Shown here in pieces: positions 1-8,263 of a stretch of DNA of 8,263 nt (position 1 is the first letter of the stretch; each line of letters opens with the position of its first letter). A model generated the notes under the pieces. That model searched no databases and was not told the DNA's origin. It was given only the letters and a program-made list of their open reading frames with translations. This DNA comes from Hyphomicrobiales bacterium (GTDB taxonomy: Bacteria > Pseudomonadota > Alphaproteobacteria > Rhizobiales > SZUA-8). A program made the translations under genes and the position numbers. Location of the stretch: positions 1 through 8,263 of the forward strand of contig QILX01000118.1 in the NCBI GenBank assembly GCA_003232175.1. The letters are read 5' to 3'.

Positions 1-1701
1 CGCCATTTGCTAGGGGCACGATCGCGCCGGTAAGTTCAAATAATGTCACTTCACCGGTTCCCAGCGCCAGCGATGGATTTGTATGCAGCGGCGAGCTGAT
101 GTTGAGCCGTCGGGCCAGCGCCACGACGCTTTCTATGCCAACTTCGTTGCCAACTTGAGCCGCGACTGTGTTGATTGATCTGCCAAGAGCTTCGGTCAGG
201 GTCACCAGCCCGCGATATTTATTGCTGTAGTTGGCCGGCTCCCAGCCATTGATGTTAACCGGTCGGTCGATCCGTTCATCAAACGGCGAAAACCCGAATT
301 CCATCGCTGCCAGATAGACCAGGGCCTTGAACGTCGATCCCGGTTGTCTCAGACCCTTTACAGCCCGATTGAACTGGCTTTTTTTGTAATCGAGCCCACC
401 GACCAGGGCGCGGGTGGCGCCATTGGTATCCATAATGACGACGGTCGCCTGACTGACCTGTTTGGCTTCGCCGTCCTCGGCGATCGCCTTACGCGCCGCT
501 TCGAGCGCCACCTTCTGGAGCTTTAGATCGATCGTCGTTTCGACAATGAGGTCTCCGCGGGGTTCTCCAAGGACATCGGTGAGGCTCTCTGCCACCCAGT
601 CCAATATATATGGCGCAATTTCAAATTCATCGGTCTTGGCTTCCGGCGTCTTGAGTAGCTGTACCGCCACAAAACGCTCTTCTTTGGTGATGAAGCCGGC
701 CTCCGCCATATTGTCCAGCACGACCGTGGCGCGCTTGACCGAACGGTCCTGATTACGGGCTGGCGAAAATCGCGTTGGGGCTTTAAGAAGGCCGGCGAGG
801 ATCGCGGCTTCGCCCAAAGTTACTTCGCGGGCGGATTTGTCAAAATAGCGTTCTGACGCCGCTTCAATGCCGTAGGTTCCGGCGCCGAAATAGACCCGGT
901 TCAGATAAAATAAAGTTCGATGATCTCGTCTTTGGAATAGATAGTCTCCAGCTTCAGGGCCAGGACCGCTTCTTGAACTTTACGTCTGATGCGGCGTTCG
1001 GGTTTGAGAAAAAGATTTTTAGCAAGCTGTTGGGTAAGGGTTGAGCCGCCCTGAACTACATGTCCGGCCTTATAGTTGGCATAAAGTGCTCGCGCTAACC
1101 CAACAAAGTCGATACCGTAGTGCTCGTAAAACCGCCTGTCCTCGATGGCAATTACCGCCTGGATGAGGTGTTTGGGAAGCTCGCCGACCCCGACCCGGCC
1201 GGCATGAACCACCCCCCTTCGACCCATGATCTGCCCGTCAGCGGCCATAATGGTAATTGCCGGTGGCCGTTTTGGAATGGCCAGTTCATCCAGGTTGGGC
1301 ATGTCATAGGTGAAATAATATAGAACACCGGCAAAGGCGGTTGAGCCGATAACCGCCATGGACAGAGCAAAGCTGACGAAATTTCCGATGATGCCCGAAC
1401 GTCGGCGCTGAACCCGTGTTCTTTTCCGCCGCGCCAGGGTGCTTCGGCTAACGGGTTTTTTGCGGACTCTTCCAGAATGTCGGCGCTTGGTATCCGGGCT
1501 GGAAAACGCAGGCTCAACTACTGCGGCCCCGATTTTGGACGTTTTCTGATCCCCTGTCTTGGATTTCTCGGAAACCGTTTTTGCGGATTTTAGGCCAGCT
1601 CCGAAAAGACGGCGCCACAATGGTTTGCGACGAAATGTCCGGGAAGCGCCCGATGGCGCACCGCGCCGCGGTCGGTCCGGTTTTGATGGGGGTTGGCTCA
1701 T
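1..1701 (-). pseudogene. Class A penicillin-binding protein (PBP1A-type glycosyltransferase/transpeptidase), frameshifted and cut by the left edge
   Basis: Bifunctional peptidoglycan synthase of the inner membrane: a GT51 domain polymerises lipid II and a transpeptidase domain cross-links the strands. Starting at ATG 1699-1701, residues 1-102 form a very basic cytoplasmic tail, about 103-130 a single membrane anchor, and GT51 follows with catalytic Glu187 in AIEDRRF, the QGGSTLTQQLAKNLFL motif (about 217-232) and KVQEAVLALKLE. The frame then ends at TGA 901-903, right after KDEIIELY, inside a further conserved GT51 motif. From base 904 leftward another frame continues at once with LNRVYFGAGTYGIEAA and stays open for 301 codons to base 1. 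It holds the transpeptidase SxxK motif (RQPGSTFK, Ser codon 335-337) and the SxN motif (SIN). KTG would lie beyond the window. The break is a 5-base tandem duplication, so this is either a recent mutation or a sequence error. Translation as it stands gives 266 residues with an incomplete GT domain and no transpeptidase. The exact PBP1 paralogue is unresolved (mrcA-like). Confidence 0.88.
905..914 (-). repeat. Tandem duplication of a 5-base unit causing the PBP frameshift
   Basis: The plus strand reads ATAAA twice in a row (TTTATTTTAT on the coding strand). With one copy the codons read GAA CTT TAT CTG AAC CGG, giving the family-typical ELYLNR. With two copies they read GAA CTT TAT TTT ATC TGA, giving ELYFI and a stop. 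Removing one unit restores a single open frame from 1701 to base 1. Slipped-strand replication could create or remove such a unit, and so could an assembly or basecalling error. Confidence 0.9.
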
Positions 1702-1820
1702 CGCCTTGTTTTACGCCTTCCAGGACTAAAGCTTGTTTCAGCCACTAAATCGGAATCGCCAAATCCAGCTCCGCGTTTGCTGCAGGGGCCGAAGAGAACA
1801 ATTCAATGTCCCCTTTGGCT

Positions 1821-1836
1821 GTTAAGAGCTGGTTAA
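1821..1836 (-). promoter_or_regulatory. Candidate CtrA binding site upstream of the PBP gene
   Basis: The minus strand reads TTAACCAGCTCTTAAC, an exact fit to the alphaproteobacterial CtrA consensus TTAA-N7-TTAAC. It lies in the 179-base gap between the gyrB stop and the PBP start, about 120 bases upstream of that start. No convincing -10 hexamer follows at the right distance. The rest of the gap shows one GANTC site (1753-1757), no strong intrinsic terminator for gyrB, and only a loosely spaced GGAAGG as a possible ribosome binding site for the PBP. The motif match is seen; binding is inferred. Confidence 0.4.
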
Positions 1837-1880
1837 TCAGGTAGATTAGGGACGGATTTTGTTAGAATTGCAACTGCTGT

Positions 1881-4307
<2,427 letters not shown>

Positions 4308-4317
4308 AACATCTCTT

Positions 4318-4357
4318 ACCTGAAAATCGGCACGGACCTGAAATCAGCCCTAACCTG
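4318..4357 (-). repeat. CAGGT-led degenerate direct repeats abutting the gyrB start
   Basis: On the minus strand CAGGT occurs at 4357-4353, 4340-4336 and 4322-4318, spaced 17 and 18 bases. The first two units share the layout CAGGT-N7-GATTT(T); the third starts CAGGT and runs through AAGAG, the probable gyrB ribosome binding site. Roughly two-turn helical spacing could suit a protein operator, or this may be a chance decayed repeat. The spacing is directly visible; function is unknown. Confidence 0.45.
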
Positions 4358-4488
4358 CATGTTGGCGCAAGGTCGGAGGCCTTATGCCAAACAATAGTCC
4401 TGTCCGCCCGTTCAAACAGGCAACCGAACCTTAATCCATTAGATTGAAAGCCACCCAGGTCATCGAAAATACGCATCGCGCATCCCTC

Positions 4489-4562
4489 GAATCCCACAAT
4501 TACGAATCACTCCGTACTCTCAACTGAAGATCATTACTAATATGGGCTTTAATCCCTGATTC
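4489..4562. promoter_or_regulatory. Cluster of three GANTC (CcrM-type) methylation sites
   Basis: GANTC occurs at 4489-4493, 4504-4508 and 4558-4562. The first two are each preceded by C, making a CGAATC direct repeat 15 bases apart. GANTC is the target of the cell-cycle methyltransferase CcrM in many alphaproteobacteria, where promoter sites can change GcrA-dependent transcription. The sites are seen; methylation and a role in gyrB control are inferred, and the enzyme is not in the window. Confidence 0.4.
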
Positions 4563-4567
4563 TGCAA
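4539..4567 (-). promoter_or_regulatory. Candidate sigma70-type promoter for gyrB
   Basis: The minus strand reads TTGCAG (4567-4562), a 17-base spacer, then CATATT (4544-4539). Matches to TTGACA and TATAAT are 3/6 and 4/6, so it is weak but well spaced. It would give a gyrB leader of about 225 bases. A GANTC site (4558-4562) overlaps the edge of the -35 element. Confidence 0.25.
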
Positions 4568-4632
4568 GGGTTTTTCCTCAAATGAAGTCGTTCGGATTGG
4601 CATGATTGCAAGGTATCTACGACCGTTGCGAT

Positions 4633-5805
4633 CTAGTCTTCCGCCGCCAATCTTCCGCCCTGAACACAGATAAAAACGGCCCGATTTTCAAGCTCGGAAA
4701 ACAGCATCCGGTCAGTCCCAGTCGCCCACGCCTGCGCGCCTAAGGCTTCGAGCTCGCCAAAAAGCGCCGCTCGTCGCCGGGCATCAAGATGGGCGACAAT
4801 CTCATCGAGCAACAAAATCGGAGAAAAACCACCAAAGTCCGCCGCAATTAGCCGAGCTTCAGCAAGGATTAAGGCAATGAGAAGGGCTTTTTGCTCCCCG
4901 GTTGAACAGTTTTTGGCGGCAATACCGGTCACGCCGTGAACGACAACAAGATCGCTACGGTGAGGGCCAGCAAGAGCGCGGCCAGCCGCTTTGTCCATTG
5001 CACGGGCAGAGAGTAATTGCATCCGGTACTCATCTTCGACCTCCACCGCCGGAACCGTATCAAGACGTGCCTCCAAAGTGCCCTCAAGGGTCACCAGTGC
5101 CGGCGGAAAAGCAGAAGCATGAGCTCGGTCACCAATCTGATCGGCAAGCCGGGCCACCGCCGCAGCGCGTCCTGCCGCCACCGCAACGCCGGCCTCGGCC
5201 ATCTGGGTCTCAGTGGCAGATAGCCAGCCTGTATCTCCAGAGCCGCCCGCCAACTGGCTGTTGCGTTCTTTCATGGCATGTTCAAAAGCCTGAACGGTGC
5301 GGGAATGGGCCGGGTCGATGCTGGCCACCAGACGGTCAAGAAACCGACGGCGGTCGGTGGCAGGGCCGGAGAACAACCGGTCCTGGGCCGGTGTCAGCCA
5401 GGTCAACCGGAGATGGTCAGCAAACGCTCCGGAACTTTTTACTTTGTGGCCATCTATACGGCACTGGCGCGTGGAAGAAATCGGTGCTGCCGGTCCTGTC
5501 GTTGGGTCTGAGGCTGCAGCGACAAGGCCAGTGCCCAGCCGGACCGGTCCGGTAGCCCCAACGGCCTCGGCGGCAACCGCCCACCCCCCGGGCCCGCGAC
5601 TGCGTGCCAGTTCGGTGAATACCGTGCGCCGCAGGCCGCGGCCCGGCCCCAAAAGGGATATGGCTTCGAGCAGATTGGTTTTGCCAGCTCCGTTGGCGCC
5701 ATAAAGCACCACCGAGCGGTCGCCAAATCGCTGGTCGAGGATTTCGTAGTTGCGAAAATCGGTGAGCGAAACACGGGTGATGGCGGTCCGATGGGCATTT
5801 GTCAT
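4633..5805 (-). CDS. recF: DNA replication and repair protein RecF
   Basis: SMC/ABC-like ATPase of the RecFOR pathway; it binds gapped DNA and with RecO and RecR places RecA on single strands at stalled forks. At 390 residues it is a little longer than the common 360-380. Visible parts: N-terminal RVSLTDFRNYE, Walker A GANGAGKTN (about 36-44), PAQDRLFSGPATDRRRFLDRLVA (about 139-161) typical of RecF, ABC signature STGEQK (about 301-306), Walker B ILLLDEI (about 330-336) with HLD after it, and ATGTD near the end. ATG 5803-5805 has GGA about 9 bases upstream and places the first conserved strand close to the N-terminus, as in the family. It starts 56 bases after dnaN ends on the same strand, so the two are probably co-transcribed. 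No missing key residue was seen. Confidence 0.97.
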   Translation of the reverse strand: MTNAHRTAITRVSLTDFRNYEILDQRFGDRSVVLYGANGAGKTNLLEAISLLGPGRGLRRTVFTELARSRGPGGWAVAAEAVGATGPVRLGTGLVAAASDPTTGPAAPISSTRQCRIDGHKVKSSGAFADHLRLTWLTPAQDRLFSGPATDRRRFLDRLVASIDPAHSRTVQAFEHAMKERNSQLAGGSGDTGWLSATETQMAEAGVAVAAGRAAAVARLADQIGDRAHASAFPPALVTLEGTLEARLDTVPAVEVEDEYRMQLLSARAMDKAAGRALAGPHRSDLVVVHGVTGIAAKNCSTGEQKALLIALILAEARLIAADFGGFSPILLLDEIVAHLDARRRAALFGELEALGAQAWATGTDRMLFSELENRAVFICVQGGRLAAED

Positions 5806-5818
5806 TCGGGCGCATCCA

Positions 5819-5845
5819 GCGGCGGAAAAACGAGCTGATCGCCGC
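5819..5845 (-). repeat. GC-rich inverted repeat in the dnaN-recF spacer
   Basis: GCGGCG (5819-5824) and CGCCGC (5840-5845) can pair as a 6-base stem around a 15-base loop that contains five T on the minus strand. It sits between the dnaN stop and the recF ribosome binding region. No T tract follows the stem, so it is not an intrinsic terminator. It could affect message stability between the two genes or be chance in GC-rich DNA. Confidence 0.3.
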
Positions 5846-5861
5846 CCCGGTTCATCGGCGT

Positions 5862-6980
5862 TCAGACACGCATCGGCATCAGCACAAAGAGCGCGGTCTC
5901 GTCGTTGTGGTCGCGCACCAGTGTCGGCGCCCCGGCGTCGGAAAAGAAAAACCGCCCCGTTTCGCTTTCCAGCTGCGAGGTAATGTCAAGCAGATATCGG
6001 GCATTGAAGCCGATCTGGAGTGGTTCGGCGCTGTATTCGATGGCAATTTCCTCCGTGGCGCTGCCGGACTCCGGACTGCTGACCGACAGCGTCAGCCTGT
6101 CGCCTTCCAGAGCCAGTTTGACCGCCCGCCCCTTGTCGCTGGAAACCGTGGAAACCCGGTCAACAGCCTGGGCAAAAATCGCTGCGTCAACGACCATTTC
6201 ACGGTCGTTGCCCAGCGGGATCACCCTTTGGTAGTCAGGAAACGTTCCATCGATCAATTTCGAAGTGACCACAAGATCGCCAAAAGCAAAGCGGATTTTT
6301 GCCTGTGAGATGGAGATATCGACCTCGCCATCGTGGCCATCGATGAGTTTCTGCACTTCGCCGACACATTTTCGCGGCACGATAACCCCGGCCATACCGT
6401 CGGCGCCATCGGGTAGGGGGATTTCCGCCTGGGCCAGGCGATGGCCATCGGTGGCAACGGCGCGAAGCGTGGCTTGGCCGTCCTGTTCGGATTGATGCAA
6501 ATAGATACCGTTGAGATAGTACCGGGTTTCCTCATTGGAAATGGCAAACCGGGTCCGTTCAATCAGTCGTTTGAGGTCCGTGGCGCTCAGGGCAAATTCG
6601 TGATCGCCTTCGCCTTGAGTCAGAGCCGGATAGTCATCTTTGGGCAGGGCCGGCAGGGTAAATTGTGACTTTCCGGAGCGAATTTCGAGCTGGTCGTTGT
6701 CGCCGGCTTTGGAAATTTCGAGCTGGGCACCATCAGGAAGTTTGCGGACGATATCGGCCATCAGATGGGCAGGAGCCGTGGTCGCTCCCGTGGTTATGAC
6801 GTCAGCTGCGACGCCTTCGACGATTTCCAGATCAAGATCCGTCGCGGTCAATTGCAGGCGGTCGCCGGAAGCATCCAACAACACATTTGCCAAAATCGGT
6901 ATGGTATTGCGCCGTTCGACAACGCCTTGAATATGGTTGAGCGATTTAAAAATCACATTGCGCTCGATAACAACCTTCAT
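5862..6980 (-). CDS. dnaN: DNA polymerase III subunit beta (sliding clamp)
   Basis: Ring-forming dimer that encircles DNA and tethers polymerase III; it also binds Hda-type factors that switch off DnaA, and repair proteins. From ATG 6978-6980 the product has 372 residues and begins MKVVIERNVIFKSLNHIQG, which is where the family begins. The three repeated clamp domains span about 1-125, 126-250 and 251-372. The partner-binding pocket is recognisable: VATDGHRLA (about 175-183), PDYQRVIP (about 248-255) and the C-terminal VLMPMRV. Inter-domain landmarks VVERRNTIPILANVLL and RYYLNGIYL are present. A GGGGGCGGA stretch sits directly before this ATG as ribosome binding site. The frame stays open up to a GTG at 7023-7025, but the extra 15 residues (MARCAMPVFEISGGG) match nothing expected and lie beside the leader inverted repeats, so the shorter start is preferred. 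The gene has its own candidate promoter and probably leads a dnaN-recF unit. Confidence 0.97.
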   Translation of the reverse strand: MKVVIERNVIFKSLNHIQGVVERRNTIPILANVLLDASGDRLQLTATDLDLEIVEGVAADVITTGATTAPAHLMADIVRKLPDGAQLEISKAGDNDQLEIRSGKSQFTLPALPKDDYPALTQGEGDHEFALSATDLKRLIERTRFAISNEETRYYLNGIYLHQSEQDGQATLRAVATDGHRLAQAEIPLPDGADGMAGVIVPRKCVGEVQKLIDGHDGEVDISISQAKIRFAFGDLVVTSKLIDGTFPDYQRVIPLGNDREMVVDAAIFAQAVDRVSTVSSDKGRAVKLALEGDRLTLSVSSPESGSATEEIAIEYSAEPLQIGFNARYLLDITSQLESETGRFFFSDAGAPTLVRDHNDETALFVLMPMRV

Positions 6981-7033
6981 TCCGCCCCCGGAAATTTCAA
7001 ATACGGGCATCGCACAGCGAGCCACAGGCAGAT

Positions 7034-7069
7034 GTGCCGGCCACTTCCCAGGCCGGCACCCATGGGAAG
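7034..7069 (-). repeat. Two interleaved perfect inverted repeats between the dnaN -10 element and the dnaN start
   Basis: Dyad 1: GTGCCGGCC (7034-7042) and GGCCGGCAC (7051-7059), a perfect 9-base stem with an 8-base loop. Dyad 2: CTTCCCA (7044-7050) and TGGGAAG (7063-7069), a perfect 7-base stem with a 12-base spacer. Each dyad is 26 bases long, and their centres (7046.5 and 7056.5) are exactly 10 bases apart. The left arm of dyad 2 fills the loop of dyad 1, so as RNA hairpins they compete. Dyad 2 touches the TATAAT at 7070-7075. No T tract follows on either strand, so it is not an ordinary intrinsic terminator. It may be an operator, an alternative-fold leader or an mRNA-stabilising structure. 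Confidence 0.75.
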
Positions 7070-7096
7070 ATTATAGCGGTGAAGGCGCCCCGGCAA
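7070..7096 (-). promoter_or_regulatory. dnaN: Candidate dnaN promoter
   Basis: A perfect TATAAT lies at 7075-7070 on the minus strand. The best -35 is TTGCCG (7096-7091) with a short 15-base spacer, so the -10 carries the call. Transcription would start near 7063, giving a leader of about 83 bases that opens with the 9-base hairpin. A separate TTGACA at 7151-7146 has no -10 at a usable distance. Confidence 0.45.
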
Positions 7097-7131
7097 CACC
7101 AATGAAATTGCACCAGGGCCAATTGATCCCC

Positions 7132-7155
7132 AAAAAATCGGTGGTTGTCAACGAT
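7132..7155 (-). terminator. Weak terminator-like hairpin downstream of dnaA
   Basis: On the minus strand ATCG and CGAT (outer arms of 7155-7137) pair with one mismatch and two further inner pairs, followed by six T (7137-7132). The stem is short and poor, so at most it would stop some dnaA transcripts before dnaN. The tract lies about 60 bases after the dnaA stop. Confidence 0.25.
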
Positions 7156-7213
7156 CAGCAGGTGTCGACGAGTTCCAATCAGATCAGTTTAAGCAAGCAT
7201 ACCAGCCATTACT

Positions 7214-8263
7214 TCAGTCGCTAAGTACATTCCGTAGTACGTCCACTGAATTTCGGACCGCGACATCCTCTCCCACTAATCTTTCAATTTTTCGAACCGC
7301 GTGAAGCACAGTTGTGTGATCGCGGCCGCCGAATTTCCGTCCGATTTCCGGCAGGGATCTCGTGGTCAGGGTCTTGGCCAGATACATTCCCACCTGTCGG
7401 GGATACACCACGCTTTTATGGCGTCGTTGTGACAAAAGATCAGCGCGGCTGACATTGAAATGGCCGGTTACCGCCCGCAAGACATCTTCAATCATAATCT
7501 GACGCACCGGCATTTGGGCAACAATGTCATGGATGACGGCGGAAGCGGCGTCGACGGTAATTGGATTCCGGCCGTGCCTTTCCTGAGCGGCGAGCTGGTT
7601 GAGCACGCCTTCAAGATCGCGGCCGGATCCTTGCACCCTCCGGGCGATAAAATTGAGCACCTCGCCCGGGATCGATTTGGCCTGGCCGGTCTCGACCAAC
7701 TGTTTGGCACGGGCATCCAAAATGCCGCGGCGCATTTCAGGATCCACCGGCCCGATTGGAGCCGCGAGCCCCCCGGACAGGCGCGAACGAATGCGTTCTT
7801 CAAGAGTTTCAAGCCGCGATGGAGCCATATCCCCGGCGATAACGATCTGTTTTCCGGCTGCTTCCAGCATATTGAAAATATGACAGAATTCCTGCTGTAC
7901 CTTGTCGCCGCGAAGGAATTGAACATCATCGATCAGCAGCACGTCGATATTGGTGAAACTCTGCTTGAAGCCATGAACATCGCGCGCCTTGAGCGCCTCT
8001 ACAAACCCGGCCATGAACCGAACAGCGGATAGCAGCATGGCTTTGCGGCCAGAATTTTGCAGGCGGATTTCCGCCGCCATGGCGTTGAGAATGTGGGTTT
8101 TTCCAACCCCGACCTGACCGTGAATATATAGCGGGTTGAACTCAGGGGCGTCACCGGCACGCGCGCAAGTAACACGTTTGGCGGCGGCATGGGCCAGGGC
8201 ATTTGAACGGCCGATAATGAACGTTTGAAAGGTCAGACGGGAATCCAGCGGCGTACCGCGCTC
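7214..8263 (-). CDS. dnaA: Chromosomal replication initiator protein DnaA, N-terminus cut by the right edge
   Basis: AAA+ ATPase that binds DnaA boxes at oriC, melts the origin and recruits the helicase; it also acts as a transcription factor. The frame is open from base 8263 to TGA 7214-7216 and gives the last 349 residues; domains I-II and the start lie outside. The fragment opens with LDSRLTFQTFIIGRSNALAHAAA, the usual entry to domain III. Walker A GQVGVGKTH is at fragment residues 49-57, Walker B DVLLIDDVQFL at about 107-117, and the arginine-finger region ERIRSRLSGGL follows, with Gly where many homologues have Trp (W in RSRxxWGL). Domain IV ends with the DNA-binding signature GGRDHTTVLHAVRKIE (about 312-327). 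An internal ATG at 8078-8080 is not the start, because Walker A precedes it. The gene is followed by 233 bases and then dnaN on the same strand, the standard order. Confidence 0.98.
   Translation of the reverse strand, partial: ERGTPLDSRLTFQTFIIGRSNALAHAAAKRVTCARAGDAPEFNPLYIHGQVGVGKTHILNAMAAEIRLQNSGRKAMLLSAVRFMAGFVEALKARDVHGFKQSFTNIDVLLIDDVQFLRGDKVQQEFCHIFNMLEAAGKQIVIAGDMAPSRLETLEERIRSRLSGGLAAPIGPVDPEMRRGILDARAKQLVETGQAKSIPGEVLNFIARRVQGSGRDLEGVLNQLAAQERHGRNPITVDAASAVIHDIVAQMPVRQIMIEDVLRAVTGHFNVSRADLLSQRRHKSVVYPRQVGMYLAKTLTTRSLPEIGRKFGGRDHTTVLHAVRKIERLVGEDVAVRNSVDVLRNVLSD

Larger units (their letters stand above)
4308..4632. other. recF-gyrB intergenic region (325 bases)
   Basis: No convincing gene lies here. 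A 73-codon minus frame (4497-4276) overlaps the gyrB start and looks like no family I know. The gap holds a candidate gyrB promoter (4539-4567), three GANTC sites (4489-4562) and the CAGGT repeats next to the gyrB start. I see no strong intrinsic terminator for recF. CCCT/AGGG near 4554-4570 followed by five T on the plus strand is only a four-base stem and faces the wrong way to stop recF. Confidence 0.7.

Noticed and set aside
344..752. Two short plus-strand frames opposite the PBP transpeptidase region
   Set aside because: They are shadows of the minus-strand PBP frame, which continues with recognisable motifs through this stretch.
1784..1814. AGGGG/CCCCT inverted repeat after gyrB as a terminator
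   Set aside because: The stem is only five bases with a 21-base loop and has no T tract after it.
4536..4555. Second CtrA site upstream of gyrB (TTAA-N7-ATTA)
   Set aside because: One half-site is mismatched and the final C is lacking; it is not distinguishable from chance.
4902..5555. 217-codon plus-strand open frame
   Set aside because: It is antisense to the well-supported recF and gives a low-complexity Gln/Arg/Pro-rich product without recognisable motifs.
7034..7059. Intrinsic terminator for dnaA
   Set aside because: The 9-base stem is strong, but no T tract follows on either strand and it lies downstream of a TATAAT facing dnaN, so a leader or operator role fits better.
7146..7151. 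TTGACA as -35 of the dnaN promoter
   Set aside because: The hexamer is perfect, but no -10-like sequence lies 16-18 bases downstream and the TATAAT is 70 bases away.
6981..7213. Chromosome origin in the dnaA-dnaN spacer
   Set aside because: I found no TTATNCACA DnaA boxes and no AT-rich unwinding region there, and alphaproteobacterial origins often lie away from dnaA.
7460..8032. 190-codon plus-strand open frame
   Set aside because: It lies wholly opposite dnaA, whose frame carries clear Walker and DNA-binding motifs; the product resembles no known family. GC-rich antisense frames of this size are common.

Overview
The window carries part of a bacterial chromosome replication gene cluster, with every real gene on the minus strand. 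Read in the direction of transcription (right to left) the order is dnaA (5' end missing, cut by the right edge), dnaN, recF, gyrB, and then a class A penicillin-binding protein gene whose frame is broken and which runs off the left edge. The dnaA-dnaN-recF-gyrB order is the classic bacterial arrangement. The protein sequences (DnaN starting MKVVIER and ending VLMPMRV, the IPKRPP segment of the PBP, RecF and GyrB features), a GC-rich coding style, and candidate CtrA and GANTC sites suggest an alphaproteobacterium. I cannot fix the order or genus from sequence alone.

Layout. Bases 1-1701 hold the class A PBP: basic cytoplasmic tail, one membrane anchor, GT51 glycosyltransferase domain and the front of the transpeptidase domain. 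A tandem duplication of a 5-base unit (905-914) shifts the frame inside the glycosyltransferase domain, although everything after it is still cleanly readable in another frame. Bases 1702-1880 separate this gene from gyrB and hold a perfect CtrA-type motif. Bases 1881-4307 are gyrB. Bases 4308-4632 are a 325-base gap that should carry the gyrB promoter and leader: a candidate promoter, three clustered GANTC sites, and a CAGGT-led direct repeat running up to the gyrB start. Bases 4633-5805 are recF and 5862-6980 dnaN. Bases 6981-7213 contain a weak terminator-like element after dnaA, a perfect TATAAT, and two interleaved 26-base inverted repeats directly beside it. Bases 7214-8263 are dnaA domains III-IV.

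How the genes work together. DnaA opens the origin, DnaN clamps the polymerase to DNA and takes part in turning DnaA off, RecF loads RecA at gaps behind stalled forks, and GyrB is the ATPase subunit of the gyrase that removes the positive supercoils made by replication. The PBP belongs to cell-wall synthesis and is linked here by position only.

The coding content is ordinary. No new defence or mobile system, CRISPR array, tRNA or rRNA was seen. The points worth a second look are the interleaved dyads in front of dnaN, the duplication that breaks the PBP gene, the CtrA-like box upstream of it, and the repeat and methylation-site cluster upstream of gyrB.
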